DNA of 64,000 nucleotides from Dyadobacter fermentans (GTDB taxonomy: Bacteria; Bacteroidota; Bacteroidia; Cytophagales; Spirosomataceae), in contig NZ_JAHXBN010000032.1 in NCBI RefSeq assembly GCF_019924045.1, positions 1 through 64,000 of the forward strand, read 5' to 3'. Each line of letters starts with the position of its first letter. Position 1 is the stretch's first letter. Made by a program: the position numbers and the translations under genes. The notes beneath the pieces were generated by a model that saw only the letters and a program-made list of their open reading frames with translations, was not told where the DNA came from and did not search any database. Shown here in pieces: positions 18,030 to 26,307 of the stretch.

Positions 18030-18392
18030 TTGGAGAGTTTCCTGCCTATTATTCAGTTTCTGCTACCAGAGTTCATCCTCGAAAATTTTGAATTAACCTC
18101 CATCGACCGGCAGGACGGTGTATTTCATGTGCATATCGACGAGAAGAATGCAGATGAGAATGACCCGGAAAGGAAGAGCCTGCTCTCCAAGGGCTTTTTT
18201 CCGACAATTACTGTTCAGGATTTCCCAATTCGGGGCCATAAGGTCTTTCTTCACATCAAGCGTCGCAGGTGGCTCAATACCAAAACAGGAAAAGTAGTTT
18301 ACAGAGATTGGACGGAAGTAGGTAAAGGAACACGAATAACTAGTGAATTCGCGGCTTTTTTAAAAGATATCAGTCGATACCAACCCGAGTAG
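18030..18392 (+). CDS. IS transposase N-terminal region protein (OrfA)
   Basis: A 120-residue protein from a TTG start (18030). It contains FHVHIDEKNADEND, then GFFPTITVQDFPIRGHKVFLHIKRRRW and YRDWTEVGKGTRITSEF. This is the DNA-binding N-terminal part of ISL3-like transposases, which in the ISAon1 type is encoded in a separate frame. The normal zinc-finger cysteines of ISL3 transposases are not present. The frame closes at TAG 18390-18392, inside the start of the transposase frame, which is offset by +1. A full transposase would need a +1 shift in the window 18364-18392. Upstream, 47 bp separate the gene from the left inverted repeat. Confidence 0.8.
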   Translation: MESFLPIIQFLLPEFILENFELTSIDRQDGVFHVHIDEKNADENDPERKSLLSKGFFPTITVQDFPIRGHKVFLHIKRRRWLNTKTGKVVYRDWTEVGKGTRITSEFAAFLKDISRYQPE

Positions 18393-19356
18393 TGCGTGGG
18401 CCGTTGGAAAGTTCTATGGAGTTAGTGGCAGGGATTTACTACGACAATACCGTGATTTTCAGAGTGGATTTAAAGATTGGAGCCAACGCGGCCACGCTAA
18501 GAAATGGCTGTTGTTTCCTCAGAATCCAGGGGCTCATTTATCTATTGACGAGACCTGTCTTTCACATGGCGAGTTGTACACTATTCTCACTAATAAATCA
18601 GCCAAAGGCGGCAAAGGGAGCATTATAGCCATTGTAGCAGGCACCAAAGCCGAGACAGTTATCGAAGTCATCCGCAAAATCCCAGAGGCACTACGCAAAA
18701 AGGTGTCTGAAATTACGCTTGACATGGCTGGTAGCATGTCAATGATCGCTAAGAGATGTTTTCCACGGGCAGCACGCGTCACTGACCGTTTTCACGTGCA
18801 AAGGTTAGCTATTGAAGCCTTGCAAGAGATCCGCATTAAGCATCGTTGGGAAGCGCTGGATCAAGAAAATGACGCCATCGAACTGGCAAAAGCTTCTCAG
18901 GCAGAATATCAGCCAGAAATATTGCCCAACGGTGATACCGTAAAACAATTACTGGCTCGGAGCCGGTATGCGCTGTACAAAAAGCCCAACACCTGGACTG
19001 AAAGCCAGCGAGAGAGGGCACTACTACTATTTGAGCGCTTTCCAGACCTTAAACGCGCATACGAGCTGTCGCTAGAATTAAGCAACATTTTCACAAACAC
19101 TACCGAAAAAATATACGGATTGACAAGACTGGCCAAATGGTATGAGAAAGTCAGGCAATCTGGCTTCAAATCATTCAATACCGTTGCCCGCTCGATTGAG
19201 AATCACTATAAGACGATTGTTAACTACTTTGATAACAGAAGTACCAATGCATCTGCGGAATCTTTCAATGCGAAGATCAAAGCCTTCAGGGCCCAGTTCA
19301 GAGGAGTCAGGAATGTAGAATTCTTCCTTTACCGACTTACCCAGTTATATGCTTAA
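18364..19356 (+). CDS. IS transposase catalytic part (OrfB, DDE type)
   Basis: This frame is open from just after a TAA at 18361-18363 to the stop at 19356. It reads SSAWAVGKFYGVSGRDLLRQ, GHAKKWLLFP, then SIDETCLSHGELYTILTNK with the first catalytic Asp, ITLDMAGSMSMIAKRCFP, VTDRFHVQRL with the second Asp, and a late Glu in TNASAESFNAKIKAFR. This order fits the DDE domain of ISL3-group transposases. No ATG or GTG lies in the conserved upstream part; the first usable start is TTG 18511, which would remove about 49 conserved residues. Fusion to OrfA by +1 frameshifting is therefore more likely than independent initiation. The coordinate given is the open frame, not a start codon. Confidence 0.78.
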   Translation, partial: KISVDTNPSSAWAVGKFYGVSGRDLLRQYRDFQSGFKDWSQRGHAKKWLLFPQNPGAHLSIDETCLSHGELYTILTNKSAKGGKGSIIAIVAGTKAETVIEVIRKIPEALRKKVSEITLDMAGSMSMIAKRCFPRAARVTDRFHVQRLAIEALQEIRIKHRWEALDQENDAIELAKASQAEYQPEILPNGDTVKQLLARSRYALYKKPNTWTESQRERALLLFERFPDLKRAYELSLELSNIFTNTTEKIYGLTRLAKWYEKVRQSGFKSFNTVARSIENHYKTIVNYFDNRSTNASAESFNAKIKAFRAQFRGVRNVEFFLYRLTQLYA

Positions 19357-19364
19357 TCCAAGGT

Positions 19365-19397
19365 GCTCCACAACATTTGGTCTTGATCCAATGTCCC
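19365..19397 (-). repeat. Right inverted repeat and right target duplication of the IS
   Basis: The right terminal repeat occupies 19365-19389; read inward it begins GGATCAAGACC. It is followed by AATGTCCC (19390-19397), identical to the left flanking copy. Confidence 0.85.
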
Positions 19398-19767
19398 TCC
19401 ACCATCACATCGATCGAGAGCTCCGTTCCGAAGCAGCAATTTTCTGAAGTGACTTTATTAATGCGAATGGCGGGGGTTTGAGCAACTAACTGAAATAGCA
19501 ACAAAAAGCAAAGGGAGGTGAGAGCTGCCTTATCATAATTGTCAAGAGGGAGAATTCTGTGCAATTTCCGTGCTTGTAGTGACTATTCCAATTAAGTAAA
19601 CACGGCACTCCAAAAATCAACCTTCTTTACCTGCGAGAAGCGGCACATCGGCAAACTTCCCCGATTTTTTCCAAAGCCATGACCAATATCATTTTTCCAA
19701 TCGAATTACCTCACTTTCTTGCATCCGATAGAACTAACCGAGTTTACGTTAGGATAGAAATTCGTGG

Positions 19768-19799
19768 AAAATGGCCGGATTCCTGATCCGGCCATTTTT
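19768..19799. terminator. Hairpin terminator after tilS
   Basis: TGGCCGGA (19772-19779) pairs with TCCGGCCA (19787-19794) and is flanked by AAAA and TTTTT, so it can work in both directions. It lies just beyond the tilS stop codon and marks the edge of the core genome. Confidence 0.75.
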
Positions 19800-19804
19800 A
19801 GTGC

Positions 19805-21136
19805 CTAGTAATTGAGACAGATCAGCAGCAGATTGCTTGTAGCCGTTGTTATTTTGAACCGTTCATCGGCACGAATTCCCACCACCCAGATAATTTCACC
19901 ATGGCCATTGAGCAGCACGGCGGTTTTTTCTTTTTCGAAAAGATCGACTTTTTTGTCGGTCAGCAAGTCACTTATCTTTTTACGTTTGCCACCCATTCCG
20001 AAGGGATGAAAGATATCCCCTTGCTGCCACTTCCTTACGGTTAACGGAAAGGTGAGCAAATCAAGATCGACGGCAATAGTTGTAAGATCGAAGTGAACCG
20101 GACTCCCTGCCGGCAATGTACGCAAGACAAGTTTGGCCCCGTGCCAGTCCAGCGTCGCGTCGGGTTGTTCGATGACCAATTCCTCCTGGCCGGAATTTTC
20201 GGATAAATCTCTTAGTACAAGAAAATCCCTGTCAATAAGCAAAACGTGGGTTGGCGAGAAGAACTGTTTACCGGGATTCGCATTGAGATAAGCCGCGACG
20301 CTTCGTGCCTGACGGTATTGAAAGCCGAAGTTCCGCAAAATGAACCAGAGGCGGTAAGCAGGTTCAGACTCCCCCGATATTGCAACGATGGGGATGCGAA
20401 GGTTGCCATTTTCATCACTCACAATCTGCTTTTTCCAATTCTGCAAATGTGCTTCTAGCAACGCGTTGGAAGCTCTCAGTCGTTCCGCCGAAACATTAAA
20501 TGTCTTTTCCAACGAAGGATTCAACTCGGCCAAAACGGGGATCACGTGGTGACGAATCTTATTCCTGTAATAATCGTCTGTTGCATTGGTCCGGTCTTCC
20601 CGCCATTCAATGCCGTTTTCCGACGCATAGTGACTAACTTCCGCTCGATTTGAGAGTAACAGAGGCCGGATCAAATGACCGTTTACAGGCGCGATACCTG
20701 TCAGCCCGGCGAGGCCGGTTCCCCGGGCAAGGTTCAGCAACAACGTTTCCAACGAGTCATTCGCATGATGCGCGGTCGCAACCCATCGGTAACCCATCTC
20801 TTCTCTGACCTTCTCGAACCATTCATAACGCAGTTCGCGGGCGGCCATTTGCGTCGAAACCGAAGTACCTTTTGCCAAACTCTTCACATCCGGGCTATTC
20901 ACAAAAAATGGAAAATTGCACCGGGCCGCCAGTTCACGCACAAATGCTTCATCGCCCTGCGACTCCTCCCCTCTCAAACCAAAGTTGCAATGCGCAATAC
21001 CCGCAGGAAGTCCCAGATTATGAAACAGATGAGTCATCACCACTGAATCGACCCCTCCGCTCACAGCGAGCAAAGTCGGCTGCTGTTTCAGATGTGGCGT
21101 GTGTTGGTTAATAAAAGTTAAAAACGAATCCAACAT
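19805..21136 (-). CDS. tilS: tRNA(Ile)-lysidine synthase
   Basis: A 443-residue protein with the PP-loop signature AVSGGVDS (residues 24-31) that binds ATP, followed by GIAHCNFGLRGEES and TAHHANDSLETLLLNLARG, which are diagnostic of TilS. The enzyme adds lysine to C34 of tRNA-Ile(CAU), so that AUA is read as isoleucine; it is essential and cytoplasmic. The C-terminal domain (LTVRKWQQGDIFHPFGMGG, then KKISDLLTDKKV) is the usual TilS tRNA-binding tail, so the protein is full length. The gene is divergent from the OstA-like gene, with 112 bp between their starts, and ends at a strong hairpin terminator. It is the first clear core gene after the accessory region. Confidence 0.95.
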   Translation of the reverse strand: MLDSFLTFINQHTPHLKQQPTLLAVSGGVDSVVMTHLFHNLGLPAGIAHCNFGLRGEESQGDEAFVRELAARCNFPFFVNSPDVKSLAKGTSVSTQMAARELRYEWFEKVREEMGYRWVATAHHANDSLETLLLNLARGTGLAGLTGIAPVNGHLIRPLLLSNRAEVSHYASENGIEWREDRTNATDDYYRNKIRHHVIPVLAELNPSLEKTFNVSAERLRASNALLEAHLQNWKKQIVSDENGNLRIPIVAISGESEPAYRLWFILRNFGFQYRQARSVAAYLNANPGKQFFSPTHVLLIDRDFLVLRDLSENSGQEELVIEQPDATLDWHGAKLVLRTLPAGSPVHFDLTTIAVDLDLLTFPLTVRKWQQGDIFHPFGMGGKRKKISDLLTDKKVDLFEKEKTAVLLNGHGEIIWVVGIRADERFKITTATSNLLLICLNY

Positions 21137-21248
21137 GAACCTGCGAATCGTATTTGATGTACTTTTGAATAAATGAGAATGGATTTATCTCTTCGTCCGG
21201 ATGGCAATGGGACAGGATCCAGCCAAAGGTAAGAGAAAGAAAAGCAAC

Positions 21249-22859
21249 ATGAACAAAAAAAATAGTGCAGGAACCTGCAACCCTTTTAAACTTTTCGGCG
21301 TCATCAATATCAAAAGAAATATTTTTCAACTGACGTTCTTTGCCTTACTGATTTTTTCGCCTTATCTGTTCGCACAGAAAGCATTACCTCAGGCGCAGTC
21401 TCTTCCCAGTGATAACCTGGTGGAGATCCTCAAATCGGACGAGCTCGAAATTATCAATGAGCCGGGCGACGATTCGCGGCGGGTTACAAATGGCGTTTTC
21501 AGGCACAAGGGAGCATTTTTATACAGCAACCTCGCCATCCAGCACATCAATTCCAACATGATCGAGGCATTTGGCAATGTCAAGATCGTTCAGGGGGACA
21601 CGATTACAGTAACGGGAGATACGCTTTATTATTACGGAAATACCCGCCTGGCAATCGTAAGCGGAAAGAAAACGGTCCTGAAAGACACCAAGAAAACGCT
21701 TACCACCCGGAAAATCGAGTATGATATGGCCAACGGAATGGCCTACTATAAGCTACCGGGACGGACCGTCGACGAGGAGAATGTGCTCACCAGCAAAGAA
21801 GGGGTGTACAACACCAGCACGAAAGAATTCACTTATTACAAAAATGTGAAGCTGGTCAACAAAAAATACACACTCACGACCGATACGTTACTCTACAACT
21901 CGATCACCAAATGGTCTTATTTCAATGGCAAGACCAAGATCGTGAATAAAGACGGCACTGTTGTGGGAACCCGGGGGCAGTACAATACGGAATCGACGCA
22001 GTCAGCATTTCACACGCGTACGACTGTCGACAATGAAACGTATACGCTCACCGCCGATTCACTGGTAGTTGATGGCAAATCCAATGACGGAAAAGGAAAA
22101 GGAAATGTGGTGATCGTCGCTAAAAAAGACAAAACAGTGCTGAATGGCGATGAGGGATATTACTGGAAGACAAAGGGTTATTCCAAAATTTTTGGCCATG
22201 CCTATGTCAGAAATGTGGTATCTCAAGACACGCTTTACATTCGGGCCGATACACTTTACTCATTCGAGAACTCGCGGGACAGCACCCGGAAACTGATCGG
22301 AGATCGCAATGTTTTCATATACAAATCCGATTTCCAGGGAAAATGTGACTCGATCACCTACGACACGGCAGATTCGATCATCCGTTTCTTCCGCAAACCG
22401 ATCCTTTGGAGCGACCAGCATTACCAGATGGAAGCCGATTCGATCACCGCATTCCTGGTCAGCAACGAGATCAACAGAATGCTTCTCAAGGGGAAATCTT
22501 TCGTCATTACGGAAGACACGCTAGTGAAGCAATTCAACCAGGTGAAGGGTCGGACGATCAATGCCTACTTTCAGACAGGAAACAAATTGAAGCAGGTTTT
22601 GGTAGACGGCAACGGAGAGAGTGCCTACTATGCGGTAGACGATAAGCAGAAAAATATCGGTCTGAACAGGGTCGAATGCGGGAGAATGAACCTGCTTTTT
22701 GAGGACAACCGCATCCAGCGGATCGCATTCATCGGAAAACCGGATGGGAAATTAATCCCTCCTTCGAAAATAAAACCCGCTGAAAGGCAACTGGACGGTT
22801 TCAACTGGCGTATAGCCGAGAAACCGACCAAGGCCAAGACGACCTGGCAGGAAAAATAA
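21249..22859 (+). CDS. OstA/LptA-like envelope protein
   Basis: From ATG 21249 (MNKKNSAG) the protein has 536 residues; an upstream ATG at 21201 would give a longer, highly basic leader. A signal segment (IFQLTFFALLIFSPYLFAQ) precedes repeated short beta units such as MIEAFGNVKIVQGDTITVTG, GDTLYYYGNT and TTRKIEYDMANGMAYY. This is the OstA/LptA fold, which shields lipid A during transport across the periplasm. In Bacteroidota these long multi-repeat OstA proteins accompany the LptC-type protein found later in this window. The tail (PPSKIKPAERQLDGFNWR) is a usual ending for the family. It is likely a periplasmic bridge component for lipopolysaccharide export. Confidence 0.82.
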   Translation: MNKKNSAGTCNPFKLFGVINIKRNIFQLTFFALLIFSPYLFAQKALPQAQSLPSDNLVEILKSDELEIINEPGDDSRRVTNGVFRHKGAFLYSNLAIQHINSNMIEAFGNVKIVQGDTITVTGDTLYYYGNTRLAIVSGKKTVLKDTKKTLTTRKIEYDMANGMAYYKLPGRTVDEENVLTSKEGVYNTSTKEFTYYKNVKLVNKKYTLTTDTLLYNSITKWSYFNGKTKIVNKDGTVVGTRGQYNTESTQSAFHTRTTVDNETYTLTADSLVVDGKSNDGKGKGNVVIVAKKDKTVLNGDEGYYWKTKGYSKIFGHAYVRNVVSQDTLYIRADTLYSFENSRDSTRKLIGDRNVFIYKSDFQGKCDSITYDTADSIIRFFRKPILWSDQHYQMEADSITAFLVSNEINRMLLKGKSFVITEDTLVKQFNQVKGRTINAYFQTGNKLKQVLVDGNGESAYYAVDDKQKNIGLNRVECGRMNLLFEDNRIQRIAFIGKPDGKLIPPSKIKPAERQLDGFNWRIAEKPTKAKTTWQEK

Positions 22860-22943
22860 GTTTGATCAGAAATTGTGGCGGTGTTGGCTGTCGGCACGAT
22901 TTTTTAACATACAAAAATAAAGTTACCCATTCGCACAATATAT

Positions 22944-22975
22944 TTTGAATATACAATTATTTCTCTATATTTTTG
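22944..22975 (+). promoter_or_regulatory. Bacteroidota promoter for the T9SS cargo gene
   Basis: TTTG at 22944-22947 and TATTTTTG at 22968-22975 match the -33 TTTG and -7 TAnnTTTG boxes with a 20-bp spacer. This predicts a start near 22982 and a leader of about 50 nt before ATG 23036. Confidence 0.65.
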
Positions 22976-23035
22976 TAGCGTACTTTTCAGCTAAAAAACA
23001 CATAACGCATTAGTAAAAAGTATCCGATTGCAGCT

Positions 23036-23653
23036 ATGAAAAGAACTATACGTTTTATATATATGATTTTAGCCTTAGCCCTGAGTATTCAAGGGTTACA
23101 GGCCCAAAGTGTGTCGGGGGGAAGCCGCCTGAATATGGTCGGCAAAAAGAAAGCCCCCGCAACTCAGAATATCAAATTCTCAAACTTTTCGAGCGGCGCC
23201 AGCTATAAGCCGCTGACTTTGCAAAATCCAAAAGCGCTGAATAGATTCTACACTTCGTTTCTTTTTGCATCCGCCAATGCGGCAGACAATAATGCACTGG
23301 CTGTTGAAGTAGCGGAAAAAGGCAGTGAAAAGAAATCCCCTGCATTAGAAGCGCAACTGAGAGCAGAAGAACTGCTGTTCGTGAATGACAAGATCTCGGT
23401 TTCCAATGTATACCCCAACCCTGCAAGTGAATATGCTGAAATCGATTTCACGATCAATCCAGGCCTGCGTGACGCAAAATTGACTTTTTACAATGTATTG
23501 GGTTCTCAGATGCAGGAGTTTACACTCAACAAAAACGATCGTAAACTGCGGATAAACACCAGGGATATGGCTACTGGCTTGTACTTCTACCAACTGTCTG
23601 TCGACGGTAAGAAAGTGGCCACCAAGAAAATGCTCGTTCGCCATCAGCAATAG
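23036..23653 (+). CDS. Secreted protein with T9SS C-terminal sorting domain
   Basis: A 205-residue protein with a signal peptide (MKRTIRFIYMILALALSIQGLQAQ). After a short, poorly conserved middle, the last 80 residues are a type A sorting domain: VSNVYPNPASEYAEIDFTI, then LTFYNVLGSQMQEF, and DMATGLYFYQLSVDGKKVATKKMLVR. This domain directs proteins through the type IX system and is removed or anchored at the surface. So little sequence is left apart from the sorting domain that the passenger is only about 95 residues, without a recognisable domain. It has its own promoter and a terminator on each side, so it is expressed alone. Confidence 0.88.
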   Translation: MKRTIRFIYMILALALSIQGLQAQSVSGGSRLNMVGKKKAPATQNIKFSNFSSGASYKPLTLQNPKALNRFYTSFLFASANAADNNALAVEVAEKGSEKKSPALEAQLRAEELLFVNDKISVSNVYPNPASEYAEIDFTINPGLRDAKLTFYNVLGSQMQEFTLNKNDRKLRINTRDMATGLYFYQLSVDGKKVATKKMLVRHQQ

Positions 23654-23674
23654 GCTAACTTTTAACACTATATC

Positions 23675-23711
23675 AGCTACGCATTCGTTATGAATCGTGT
23701 AGCTTTTTTTT
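23675..23711 (+). terminator. Terminator between the T9SS cargo gene and bamD
   Basis: AGCTAC (23675-23680) pairs with GTAGCT (23699-23704), extended by an imperfect inner stem, and is followed by seven T bases (23705-23711). Confidence 0.75.
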
Positions 23712-23713
23712 AT

Positions 23714-23721
23714 TACCTTTG
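23714..23721 (+). promoter_or_regulatory. -7 box TACCTTTG for bamD
   Basis: TACCTTTG matches TAnnTTTG and ends only 8 bp before ATG 23730, so the bamD transcript would have a nearly absent leader. The upstream -33 region falls in the preceding terminator T-run. Confidence 0.5.
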
Positions 23722-23729
23722 CAGTTAAT

Positions 23730-24653
23730 ATGCGAAAAAACAGTTCGGCAAGCTATTTCTTGCTATTCATTGCAATCCTTGTTGTTACTTCCTGCAGTAA
23801 GTTCTCCAAGTTACAGAAGACAGGTACGGATCAGCAGAAGTACGATGCTGCCATGGCCTATTACAAAAAGGCGGACTATTACCGCGCAGGACTGCTGTTT
23901 GAGGAATTAATCCCTTTGCTCAAAGGAAGTACCGAATCCGAGCTCGCGCAGTTCTATTATGCTTACTCGCAATACCACCAGGGCCAGTACAATACCAGTC
24001 AGTTTCTCTTCAAGAAATTTTACGACACCTACGCACGCAGTGACTACGCACAGGAATCGTTGTATATGCATGCGTTTTCGTTGTACAAGGATTCTTCACC
24101 ATACAACCTGGATCAAACGAGCACTTTCACGGCAATCTCGGCGATGCAGGATTTTATCAACACCTATCCTGATAGCCCGTTCCGCGAAGAGTGTACCCGT
24201 TATATCCTTGAGCTAAGGTCTAAACTTGAAAGGAAAGCTTACGAACGCGCAAGGTTGTACCACAAGATCAGTGACTTTAACCCGATGTCGCTTAAATCGG
24301 CGGTTATTTCCATCGAAAACTTCCGCAAAGACTTCCCGGACTCGCAATACAACGAGGAGCTTGCCTTCCTGAAAGTAGAATCCCAGTACAATCTCGCCTC
24401 CAACAGTTTCAGCGATAAGCAGAAAGAAAGATTCCAGGACGTTGTCAAATTCTACCAGGAACTAGTCGACAAATATCCGACCGGCAGATATAACCGTGAC
24501 GCCGAAAAAATGTACGACGACAGCCAGAAGCAGATCGAAACGATTGCCAAGGTAGAAGCAGAACGCAGGAAATTGAAAGAAGCTCAACCCGACCCGGCTA
24601 CCAAACCGGCCAAGGTTACCACGCCGGCGGCCAGTGCCCCGAACGGTCAGTAG
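23730..24653 (+). CDS. bamD: Outer membrane assembly lipoprotein BamD
   Basis: A 307-residue lipoprotein: signal segment FLLFIAILVVTSCSKFSK with the lipobox Cys at residue 22, then TPR-like helices (YDAAMAYYKKADYYRAGLLFEEL, LAQFYYAYSQYHQGQY, ARSDYAQESLYMHAFSLYKDS). BamD is the essential lipoprotein of the BAM complex that inserts beta-barrels in the outer membrane. A basic, proline-rich tail beyond residue 275 (KEAQPDPATKPAKVTTPAA) is an extension typical of this group. It is followed after 47 bp by the omega gene, a conserved Bacteroidota pairing, which supports the call. No frame anomaly is seen. Confidence 0.92.
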   Translation: MRKNSSASYFLLFIAILVVTSCSKFSKLQKTGTDQQKYDAAMAYYKKADYYRAGLLFEELIPLLKGSTESELAQFYYAYSQYHQGQYNTSQFLFKKFYDTYARSDYAQESLYMHAFSLYKDSSPYNLDQTSTFTAISAMQDFINTYPDSPFREECTRYILELRSKLERKAYERARLYHKISDFNPMSLKSAVISIENFRKDFPDSQYNEELAFLKVESQYNLASNSFSDKQKERFQDVVKFYQELVDKYPTGRYNRDAEKMYDDSQKQIETIAKVEAERRKLKEAQPDPATKPAKVTTPAASAPNGQ

Positions 24654-24700
24654 CAGGCACCATTTATATTGTTTTAAAAATTTAACTATATCAGACCATT

Positions 24701-25012
24701 ATGGCAACGAATCCATCGATCATTACCCGTGATACAGACAAGATAGCGGCGGTAACAGGTAACCTGTATGAATCCGTATCGGTCATTTCCAAAAGGGCTC
24801 GCCAGATCTCCAGCAAAATGAAAGAAGAGCTGAACAACAAACTGGCTGAATTTGCTTCCGGTGTGGATAACCTTGAAGAAGTGTTTGAAAACAGAGAGCA
24901 AATCGAAATTTCGAAATTTTATGAGCGTATGCCTAAGGCAGGAAGTATTGCGATCGATGAGTTCATCGAAGGCAAAACTTACCACAGCTACCGCGACGCC
25001 AGCGAAGAATAA
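24701..25012 (+). CDS. rpoZ: RNA polymerase omega subunit (RpoZ/Rpb6-like)
   Basis: A 103-residue protein with the Bacteroidota omega pattern: IITRDTDKIAAVTGNLYESVSVISKRARQIS, then LNNKLAEF. The Rpb6-like segment lies at about residues 8-60. Omega helps fold and assemble the beta-prime subunit. Bacteroidota omega proteins are divergent and often annotated as hypothetical, but the place between bamD and coaBC is characteristic. The C-terminal half (YERMPKAGSIAIDEF, then YRDASEE) is acidic. The gene ends in a strong terminator that overlaps the start region of coaBC. Confidence 0.82.
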   Translation: MATNPSIITRDTDKIAAVTGNLYESVSVISKRARQISSKMKEELNNKLAEFASGVDNLEEVFENREQIEISKFYERMPKAGSIAIDEFIEGKTYHSYRDASEE

Positions 25013-25031
25013 TACATACGCATTTCCCGAA

Positions 25032-25066
25032 GCCCGCCATGAATCTGATTGATGGCGGGCTTTTTT
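25032..25066 (+). terminator. Terminator after rpoZ
   Basis: GCCCGCCAT (25032-25040) pairs perfectly with ATGGCGGGC (25052-25060), followed by TTTTTT. Because this hairpin covers the ATG at 25039, that codon is unlikely to start coaBC. Confidence 0.85.
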
Positions 25067-25098
25067 ATTTTAACTTTACAATCAAATCCATTGTAAAA

Positions 25099-26307
25099 TT
25101 GAATCTGAAAGGTAAAAAGATACTGCTAGGCATTTCGGGTAGTATTGCCGCTTACAAATCTGCTTTGCTGGTACGACTACTTGTGAAGGCAGAAGCAGAG
25201 GTGCGCGTGGTAATGACCCAATCCGCGACGGAGTTTATCACGCCGCTGACGTTGTCTACCCTTTCCAAAAATCCTGTTCTCGCCTCGTTTACCAAAAATG
25301 ACGCGGGCGAATGGAACAATCATGTCGAACTGGGACTTTGGGCCGACCTGATCATTATCGCTCCTGCCACGGCAAAAACGCTCTCCAAATGTGCCGGCGG
25401 CCATTGCGACGACCTGCTCACGGCCATTTACCTTTCGGCGCGATGCCCTGTTTTCTTTGCTCCTGCCATGGATGTGGATATGTTCAAGCATCCCTCCACG
25501 CAGCATAATATCGGGAAACTGGTTAGTTACGGAAACATCTTTATTTCTCCTGAACACGGAGAACTGGCCAGCGGGCTGATCGGTGACGGGAGGTTGGCTG
25601 AGCCGGAAAATATCATCAAAGTACTCGACGCTCATTTCTCGCAACGGCCTGTTGCCCGCTCTAAACGCGTCCTGATTACCGCCGGCCCGACGGTGGAGCC
25701 GCTCGATCCGGTGCGGTTTATCAGCAACCGTTCTTCGGGCAAAATGGGGTATGCCATCGCAGAAGCTTTCGCGGCCGCTGGTGCGCATGTAACGCTCGTG
25801 AGCGGGCCTACGCATTTGAAAGCGTCTAATCCCAATATCCACACAATCGCTGTTGAAACTGCCAACCAGATGTTCAATGCGGCAAAAGAGCACTTCGAAG
25901 CTAATGACCTGATCATTTTCGCAGCTGCGGTAGCAGATTATACCCCCAGTTACGTTGCTGAACAAAAGATCAAGAAACAGGGCGACAGCATGATGCTGGA
26001 CCTTTCCAAAACAACAGATATTGCGGGAACCCTGGGTGCCATGAAACGGCCAGGACAAACGATCATCGGTTTTGCACTCGAAACCGAAAACGAATTGAAC
26101 CACGCCGAGGATAAGCTTGTCCGGAAAAATTTCGATTACATTGTTTTAAATTCATTGAACGATCCCGGGGCAGGTTTTGCACACGATACCAACAAAATAA
26201 CCGTTATTGACAAAGACAAAAATGTGCAGCGGTTCGACCTTAAATCCAAAGAAGAGGTCGCGCAGGACATTCTTAATATCGTACTAGCCAAATGGAGCGA
26301 AGCATAA
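25099..26307 (+). CDS. coaBC: Bifunctional CoaBC (PPC synthetase / decarboxylase)
   Basis: About 402 residues from the proposed TTG start at 25099 (NLKGKKILLGISGSIAAYKS). The ATG at 25039 lies inside the rpoZ terminator and adds non-conserved residues. The N-terminal flavoprotein domain decarboxylates 4'-phosphopantothenoyl-cysteine and carries the active His in NNHVELGLWADL. The C-terminal domain is the synthetase (VLITAGPTVEPLDPVRFISN, SSGKMGYAIAEAF, FAAAVADYTPS), joining phosphopantothenate and cysteine. Two residues differ from E. coli: the PXMN motif reads PAMD, and the flap Cys is Ser (GELASGLIGDGRL). I believe these changes are widespread in Bacteroidota. The stop overlaps the porD start by 16 bp. 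Confidence 0.93.
   Translation: MNLKGKKILLGISGSIAAYKSALLVRLLVKAEAEVRVVMTQSATEFITPLTLSTLSKNPVLASFTKNDAGEWNNHVELGLWADLIIIAPATAKTLSKCAGGHCDDLLTAIYLSARCPVFFAPAMDVDMFKHPSTQHNIGKLVSYGNIFISPEHGELASGLIGDGRLAEPENIIKVLDAHFSQRPVARSKRVLITAGPTVEPLDPVRFISNRSSGKMGYAIAEAFAAAGAHVTLVSGPTHLKASNPNIHTIAVETANQMFNAAKEHFEANDLIIFAAAVADYTPSYVAEQKIKKQGDSMMLDLSKTTDIAGTLGAMKRPGQTIIGFALETENELNHAEDKLVRKNFDYIVLNSLNDPGAGFAHDTNKITVIDKDKNVQRFDLKSKEEVAQDILNIVLAKWSEA

Larger units (their letters stand above)
17959..19389 (+). mobile_element. Complete ISL3/ISAon1-type insertion sequence, 1,431 bp
   Basis: The element is bounded by 25-bp terminal inverted repeats (17959-17983 and 19365-19389, 20 of 25 identical) and by a perfect 8-bp target duplication AATGTCCC at 17951-17958 and 19390-19397. 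It carries two overlapping reading frames: a short N-terminal protein and a DDE transposase. The repeat length, the 8-bp duplication and the transposase sequence agree with the ISL3 group, specifically the two-frame type that I remember as ISAon1. The perfect duplication indicates a recent insertion that has not been rearranged. It lies between the AT-rich accessory region and core genes and disrupts a minus-strand gene. Confidence 0.88.
17748..19564 (-). pseudogene. Small secreted-protein gene split by an IS and frameshifts
   Basis: On the minus strand a frame starts at 19564 with a hydrophobic signal-like segment (ALTSLCFLLLFQLVAQ) followed by AIRINKVTSENCCFG, then ELSIDVMVEG. The insertion sequence interrupts it exactly at the target duplication. 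Beyond the element, protein-like sequence resumes in a different frame as TFPADKNTLVAYRYWYDPA, and then in a third frame as LKDAALADPESFQVKILSS, ending at TAA 17748-17750. Removing the IS does not restore one frame, so there are at least two additional frameshifts. The original product looks like an exported Ig-like domain protein. It is certainly inactive; whether decay came before or after the IS is unknown. Confidence 0.6.

Noticed and set aside
25177..26103. A 308-codon minus-strand frame opposite coaBC
   Set aside because: Antisense to a highly conserved gene, with no domain and Arg/Cys-rich composition typical of shadow frames.
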